From positions 3,301,001 through 3,365,000 of the forward strand of contig BSQZ01000036.1 of the NCBI GenBank assembly GCA_033239005.1: DNA of 64,000 nt, written 5' to 3'. The DNA comes from Lamellibrachia satsuma (taxonomy: Eukaryota > Annelida > Polychaeta > Sabellida > Siboglinidae). Position numbers and translations under genes: made by a program. Under the pieces are notes generated by a model. The model did no database searches and had not been told where the DNA came from. It saw nothing but the letters and a program-made list of their open reading frames with translations. Shown here piece after piece: positions 58,181 to 64,000 of this stretch. Positions within the stretch are counted from its first letter, which is position 1; every line of letters begins with the position of its first letter.

Positions 58181-60180
58181 CATGGGGTGTTTTAGGTGTC
58201 AGTAACTACCCCCTCTGTAGGTATATTGATGGATGTATGTGCATCGAAGTGATCCTCCCTCTTGCACAAGTTCTTAACCCCTTACCAGGGAGTACCATTT
58301 TGTGTCAAGCAAGCACCCCAATGCATTATCAGCCCCATGTCATGGGTGATCAACCTGTCACCTTATATAACCCAATTTCCACCCAGCAGGAGTAGGCCAT
58401 ATGCTCACCCCAGGACATCAGGCTGGTTATCAAAATCAGGGTAACTACCCCACCTGTGACTTCCCCACTTCCCTGGACCCTGGGGCTTACCTACTACATG
58501 TACTGTGTTAATCCCAATTTTAAATCCACCCAACTTACCCTTATCACTGCATCTTCAACTGATTTAGTGTATCATGAATCCGGTTCATTGGTGTCCAAAT
58601 ATGTAGTGTGTGAATAGTCTATGTAACATCCGCAGTTGATTTAATAAAAAAAAAATTTTTTTTTTAAATCATCGAAAGAATTTACTTCAGTCGTTAGATC
58701 TAGTAAGGCTCAAAATACTGGATATCCAAAATGGGAAACACTGCAAGTGAATACCAATCATGGGCCTGGCTTCCATCGTTTCGCCGATCACATGACAAAG
58801 TTAAGAAATTTCACCAAGGGTGACATTCCTGAGTTTTCAGCCTACCATTTTCACTTCAATTAATGTCTGACAAAACATTAAGTAATTTAATAGTTTGTCT
58901 GATGATTTCACAAAAACTAGGTAGGTTTGATATTTCACCAAATGAATTTGAAATGAGACTAGCAAAAAAAAACTGAGTTGAGGAAGGACACTTAAGTAAT
59001 CCCTGGTAATTCCATTTTCACCCCCATGGGGTTAACTTCCTGCTTATCTACCCCAGGCTGCCCCACCAATAATCCCTCCCCCACTCAGGGGTACAGATCC
59101 AGCTTTATTACCCTGGAAGGGTGAACTAACAGGAAGCACAAACTTACCACAAAACTACTTTGACTAAAAAGCTCAAATTTCATACATCCTCATTTGGGAC
59201 AAAAGGTCTTTTCTTGCCAAAAATGTTCAATGAAATCCAACAAACCAACCTGATATTTTGATGTTGAATGAACATTATGTTCCCTTTATAAAATTCCTGA
59301 AGCTGAAATAAATGTATTTATTGAGTTATTTAATAATTATTATTTTATTATTATTATTATTATACTGCTATACTGTACATTTATTTGATCATAATTACTA
59401 TCATTAATAGTTTAATCTATTTATATGTTTGTTTAGCAATTCTAGACCATGTTATTAAATTTAAATATGTTGCAAAGCACCACGAACAATTTTGGATGCT
59501 ATATAAAATAAAATAAACTATAATTAAATATAAAAATGACTAATCGTTTAACTGATTATTTGTTTTATTTTCTAGTAACAGTTGAAAAATAGCTAAATGT
59601 TCCTATTGTGAAATTTCTATACTGTCCCTAAATGTTCTTCTGAGTTTATAAGGCATTATTGCAATATGATATCCATTCAACTGCAGGGTGAAGTGAGTTT
59701 CACATCTGTCTCTCCTTGGAGAATCTGTCTGTAACCTGTCCAATTATATACAGGGAGCCAGTGTCACAGGAGAGGGTGTGACCAAGAAGTGACCAGGGAG
59801 TGACCACAGCTGTTGCTGACCTGTGATGTGCAGTCAAGCATGAAATGTCTATTAGGCAAGAAGAATTAACTTTAAATGGGTAGAGTGGCCTTTCAAATGA
59901 CCAGAGACCTTTTCCTTAGTTGGGAAGATCTAATTAGGAAGACAGAGACCATGGCTTGGGAAATAAACACTAGGATAGAACCAGGCAGGACTAAGTACGA
60001 GACTTGTAGGTAAAGGAGGGTCCCATGTATCAGCCTAGACTGATAGTTATGAAAGAAACTGGAGAAACGTATACTAAGACACTGCAGCAGAATAACGTTT
60101 AACCTGGAGCCAAGATAACTGGTCACTGTGGACTACAGAATGACAAGACATCATGTCACAGTTATGGAAAACACATAAAA
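58180..60180. other. No gene recognised
   Basis: C-rich patches (58200-58480, 59010-59110) with repeated taccccac-type words suggest old dispersed repeats. No exon identified. Confidence 0.5.
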
Positions 60181-60185
60181 CCAAC

Positions 60186-60405
60186 AAGGACATTAAGAAG
60201 AGATGAACTCTTTGAAGTTTTTAAGACAATGAACATTTATGAAACTATTGATAGAAGTATTTTTTCTCACTAAATGAAGGCATAAGAACTAGAGGACATG
60301 AAGTAACATTAGTGAAGGAACAGCGGACATTAGATATCAGAAAGTATTCTCACAGGGGACGATAAATGAATGGAACAAACTATCTACTGATTGTGTAACT
60401 GTTTT
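60186..60405 (+). pseudogene. Non-LTR retrotransposon relic, same family as 8198-8445
   Basis: In broken frames: RTRGHEVTLVKEQRTLDIRK, YSH, then a W/T-N-K/Y-L-L/S-T-D-C-V-equivalent (ggaacaaactatctactgattgtgta). This copy keeps the G-H-x-x-T-L-V-K segment deleted at 8198. Several frameshifts. Confidence 0.78.
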
Positions 60406-60543
60406 TTGTTCCCTTTGGGCGGCAATGTTGTTCAATCTTGTTAAATCTTGTTAAAACTTTGTTAAATGTTTCCAGGTTACAGTAATGGACACTGGTGATA
60501 AACACAACCAACCGTGCCTCAGTGCCTATGCCACTGAAGTCTT

Positions 60544-61784
60544 CCCGTTGGCTACTTCCCGTTACAGCTACTTTATTTTTCCATTATGGCTATTTTTTTG
60601 AGGAGCAATCAGACTAGTCCCAAACTAGTCCGGTTATGGCTACTTTTGGGCTGACCAGCTAAGGAGGAGGAGCATTAATTTATTTGTATGTGGTTATTTG
60701 TGGTTATTTGTGGTTAAAGCATAACTGGTTTTACCAAGATCCATGTTTTGTGAGAAGGTAGTAGTAGAATTGCAGATATCAGACGATAACTGGCAGGACC
60801 CGCGACGAGCACGCTTTTACCATGGGCCCTACTGGATGAGGCCTGCACCGCAGAAGACCTCGTCACTGTCACTGAGCGAGCAAAGGCATGCGCCCGCAAG
60901 TGGCAACACATTGTGTGAAGGACACGAAAGAAGAAGAAGACCAAGATCCATGTAACTGTCAAATATGGGAAGTATTCAGCCATGTACAGAGGTTACAGGC
61001 TCCGGTGTAGGTGTACTGGGCCAAATGGCAACAAGTACTGGGTGTGTACCAGATATGACGTTAAATGCAAGTCAACACTGACAACCAATGACGCTGGTGT
61101 CTTTACGAAGTAGGGTGGTGAGCATGACCACCCTCCTTGAAGTTCACAAAACTTGTGGGTAAACATCACCCCAACATCTTTGAGTCTGTGGAGGTGACGA
61201 GGAAGGATCAGGCAGCAACAGAGAGAGTGAAGTTTGCACAACATGATGCAGCCATACAACCACCACAGAAGAAGAGGAAGTATCGGATTGTGAACCAGCA
61301 TCTGGCTCAGTTCAAACAGGACTATGTGATGGGGGAAAGATCTGTACTTATCTGTACTGAGTTTTCTGCTTGCAGATGGACACTTACTTCAATTAGAGTG
61401 ACATTCACTTGTGATTGATGGCAGTTACTTGCTGATGTTAGAATTACATCACTTGTGATACATGACTTTCATGACTTCTGTTCAATGCATAATGTTGGGC
61501 ATAATGTATGGAGTATCTTATACTGAGTACTCTGTACAATTAATGTATTCATGTCTTAATAACACTGTAATGCTTACACATCATGTATTTTTACGTTGTA
61601 TACCATCTGAAATAACTGATTCTCCCTTGGCTCAAGAATAGAATCAAGGAAGTAGCTATAACGGGACTAGTTCCAATTTCTAATTAGTTGCTCCCACAAA
61701 AGAAGCCTTAACGGGAAAAAAAGTAGCCATAATGGGAAGTAGCTGTAACGGGAAGTAGCTGTAATGGGAAGTAGCCACAATGGG
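60544..61784. mobile_element. 1.24-kb DNA transposon with sub-repeated inverted ends and a FLYWCH domain
   Basis: The left end (CCCGTTGGCTACTTCCCGTT, ACAGCTACTTT ... TTATGGCTA, to about 60655) and the right end (about 61644-61784) are inverted relatives. In reverse complement the right end reads CCCATTGTGGCTACTTCCCA, TTACAGCTACTTCCCGTTAC and so on. Each end holds several copies of a 16-bp unit CCCRTTAYRGCTACTT. Between them lies a FLYWCH zinc-finger frame (60952-61140). Long structured ends plus FLYWCH suggest a Mutator-like (MULE) element. The transposase is missing, and no target duplication could be recognised. Confidence 0.75.
60952..61140 (+). pseudogene. FLYWCH zinc-finger fragment, interrupted by TAG
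   Basis: The frame reads KYSAMYRGYRLRCRCTGPNG, NKYWVCTRYDVKCKSTLTTN, DAGVFTK, then TAG (61111-61113), then GGEHDHPP. The Y-W-x-C ... K-C-K-S ... H-D-H pattern is the zinc-binding core of FLYWCH domains, which are common in MULE transposases and in host proteins derived from them. The stop lies between the second cysteine and the histidines. No catalytic DDE region follows. A frame at 61137-61418 downstream (with QPPQKKRKYR) may be more of the same protein, shifted. Confidence 0.78.
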
Positions 61785-63240
61785 CTTAACTCATGCCATT
61801 GGGGCTACATTGAGGGTGGGTTAGGTGTTCAACATCAAAAGGTCAATCATGTTGAGGTTAGCATAACATTTGTAGATAATGTCAAACATGTTCTATACCA
61901 GCTGGTGTAAATGCTATTCAATCATGCTGTGGTTAGTATAACATTTGTAGATAATCATAAACATGTTCTTAACCAGCTGGCATAAATGCAATTCAAAGGT
62001 CCAAAGGAAATGGAAACATTAACCCATGGTATGGGGTTATGCAAATAAAAAAAATCCAATCCCAAAATATCTGGGTATAATTGACCTCACCAACCCACCC
62101 ACTCACACCCCTATAAAAAACGAAACTTGGAGGCACTGTACACATATTGCAAATGTAGTGCACGGAAAGGTGATTATTGCCAAATTTCAATCATGAAAAA
62201 CTCTTTCCAGTTTTGTTGTGATAATCCTTGTGGGCTCCAGACCCAACCACATCCATTTTTTTTAGTTTTTATATTTACAAAGTTCTTAACAACCTTCCAC
62301 TACTGCAGGTTCTTATCAAAGTTCAAACTATCCCACTCTTCCGGGGCAGGTATCAAGGGAGCATTCTTCATGGGACTAAATGGAACTTTGCCAGGGACAG
62401 AAAAAGAACTATCTGTTTCATTTACGGCTGGGAAGGGGATCAGTCATCCCGTCACTAAGGAGAATCAGACGGCACATCCTTCCTGCGAGGAAGTGATCCA
62501 GTTTAGGAAAAAATACTGGTTGAGACAGAGGCAAAGGAGACAAAATGGGAGGGAGAGTGGGAGGGAGGGAAAATGGGAGGGAAGGAAATAGGAGGGAGGG
62601 TGGGAGGGAGGCACATAGACAAATAAGAAGTCAAAGAAGGCAGGGAGGAAGGCAGAGGGAAGCAATAAAGGAAGCAGGGAGGAAGGGGAGAAAGGAAGGA
62701 CAGAGGGAAGGAAAGAAAACTCCCGTGACATTATCATTATCAAGTGATCTGGTAAAAATGTGAAGAAAAATAGCAGCTCAAATAAACGTGAATTGGGAAG
62801 AAGAGGGTTAATGCATCTAGGCGGAAAACCTCCACTTAGACATATATATTTATGGTTATCAAAATCTAGCCTTGGGTAAAGTCCTATGTCAACCAATAAA
62901 TTTATGGTTATTACCACCAATAATAAAAAAACATAAACTTGTAGATGAAAAGGTTAAGTTATTATTGCCATGTTAAATGGCTCTCAGGGATTGTGTGTGA
63001 AAGGGTTAAAACTGTGCCAGGTGGGAAAGTGATTTCCAATGATTGACTGGGAAAGGTATACATCCTGAGACTGGATCCCCAAGCTTAATCACATCTGTAG
63101 TGAAGGGATGATTGTAAACGAGTTCTTCCTATGAGTTGGGGAAACTGGTGGGAAAGTGCACATCCCTGTGGGATGAGTGCACGCTGGATTAGTCTTCCGG
63201 ACTAACCATGAGTCCAAGTTAAATGTACAATGAACTATAA
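61785..63240. other. No gene; repeats inside
   Basis: 61805-61985 contains a near-duplicated piece (aacatttgtagataat...aaacatgttct...accagctgg, twice). 62040-62180 is a dispersed repeat copy (see 15060). 62520-62740 is a (GGGA)-rich tract that creates the long frames on both strands. Confidence 0.6.
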
Positions 63241-63286
63241 AACCAAACACACATGCATGCACATGTACACACATGCACATGCACAC

Positions 63287-63289
63287 ACA

Positions 63290-63361
<72 letters not shown>

Positions 63362-63362
63362 C
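63287..63362. repeat. (CACG)n microsatellite
   Basis: About 18 copies of cacg inside a (CA)n region. The Arg/Thr/His and Val/Arg/Ala/Cys frames over it are artefacts. Confidence 0.98.
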
Positions 63363-63429
63363 ACACACACCTACATATTCACAAACCCATACCTACATAT
63401 TCACAAACCCACACCCATATAAAAGTAAT

Positions 63430-64000
63430 TATAATATGATGCTTCTGAGAGAGCATCACATATTACATCCTTCCAGAAACACAGTCACTATATATCAGTA
63501 ATAAAAACCATAGAAAACATCAGACGGTGTTCAAAAGAATCAGTGGGTTGCAACGTTTTCCCAAAGAACTGCCAAATCAGCAAAGAAAGAAGCCAACAGC
63601 CAATTACAAGCCCCTGTATTCATCCACCAACTTCAATTATTCTACCATTCATCCATTTGCATACACAATTTTTTCAGCAAAAACAGTCCATATTTTTATT
63701 CAATACAGGAATCGTGAACGAACTGCTAAGTAATTTCTTATCTGGAACTGTGCCAATAGTTTCAAAATCGTGCCAGAAAGGCCAAAATAATATCTATGGA
63801 ACATCTACATCGACCAAACTTAGAAGGTTAGACATTTAAAAACCCACTTTACAGGTGAATATGGATGAAAATGTAAATTAATTGGCTTACCAAAATGTAG
63901 CCTTAGGTCAAGTCCTACATCAACTAACAAATGTACCATAACTACCACCAATAATCCCATTTATATTTGTGTCTCTGAACTCAGGTTTCTCAGTATTGCA
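63430..64000. other. No gene recognised
   Basis: Two overlapping frames (63527-63839) lack any domain or splice support. Confidence 0.45.

Noticed and set aside
63089..63501. Arg/Ala/Cys and His/Thr repeat proteins
   Set aside because: Translation of the (CACG)n and (CA)n microsatellite.

Overview
The window is AT-rich animal DNA. Evidence for this is small genes split by GT-AG introns, tRNA-derived SINEs, non-LTR retrotransposon tails, hAT-like and MULE/FLYWCH-like DNA transposon relics, many minisatellites, long (TA)n tracts, and an exon for a metazoan SUEL lectin domain of the EVA-1 type. The repeat style fits a marine invertebrate, probably a lophotrochozoan such as a mollusc. That placement is an inference, not shown by the sequence.

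Positions 1-28350 hold a tandem array of short secreted peptide genes, all on the plus strand, which I do not recognise as a named family. Five genes (5600-7333, 8994-10410, 11197-12405, 16793-19267, 20003-21208) share one design. A coding exon of exactly 15 nt (MK-x-x-V) ends at a GTATGT donor. After a phase-0 intron of 1.0-2.2 kb, a second exon completes the signal peptide and encodes a mature peptide with six cysteines. A sixth second exon (4130-4363) has no first exon that I can find. In all six the cysteine spacing is a palindrome, 3-6-n-6-3, and only the central loop changes (n = 19, 10, 15, 9, 15, 9). The genes alternate between a long-loop type (alpha) and a short-loop type (beta). The last two alpha-beta pairs, each followed by a decayed third second exon, lie in a tandem segmental duplication (unit A about 8.53-16.30 kb, unit B about 16.33-28.35 kb, the latter enlarged by insertions). 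Signal peptides are nearly frozen between copies while the loops diverge, as expected for secreted peptides under diversifying selection. The alpha and beta genes of both units share an upstream TATA-like module, so they are probably expressed together.

Positions 28350-64000 are gene-poor. The one convincing conserved exon is on the minus strand at 30413-30660 (SUEL/galactose-binding lectin, EVA-1 type) with good splice sites on both sides. I found no exon downstream of it in the 30 kb to its left, so the peptide array may sit antisense inside an intron of that gene. The rest is repeats: SINEs in both orientations, five relics of non-LTR reverse transcriptase C-termini (one more lies at 8.2 kb), a MITE family with TACTGTATTCAACC termini, a near-perfect 111-bp-arm palindrome at 39.2 kb, several minisatellites with units of 16-34 bp, and a 1.24-kb element with sub-repeated inverted termini around a broken FLYWCH zinc finger at 60.5-61.8 kb.

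Most open frames of 60-180 codons in the window come from minisatellites or microsatellites, or look like chance, and are not annotated as genes.
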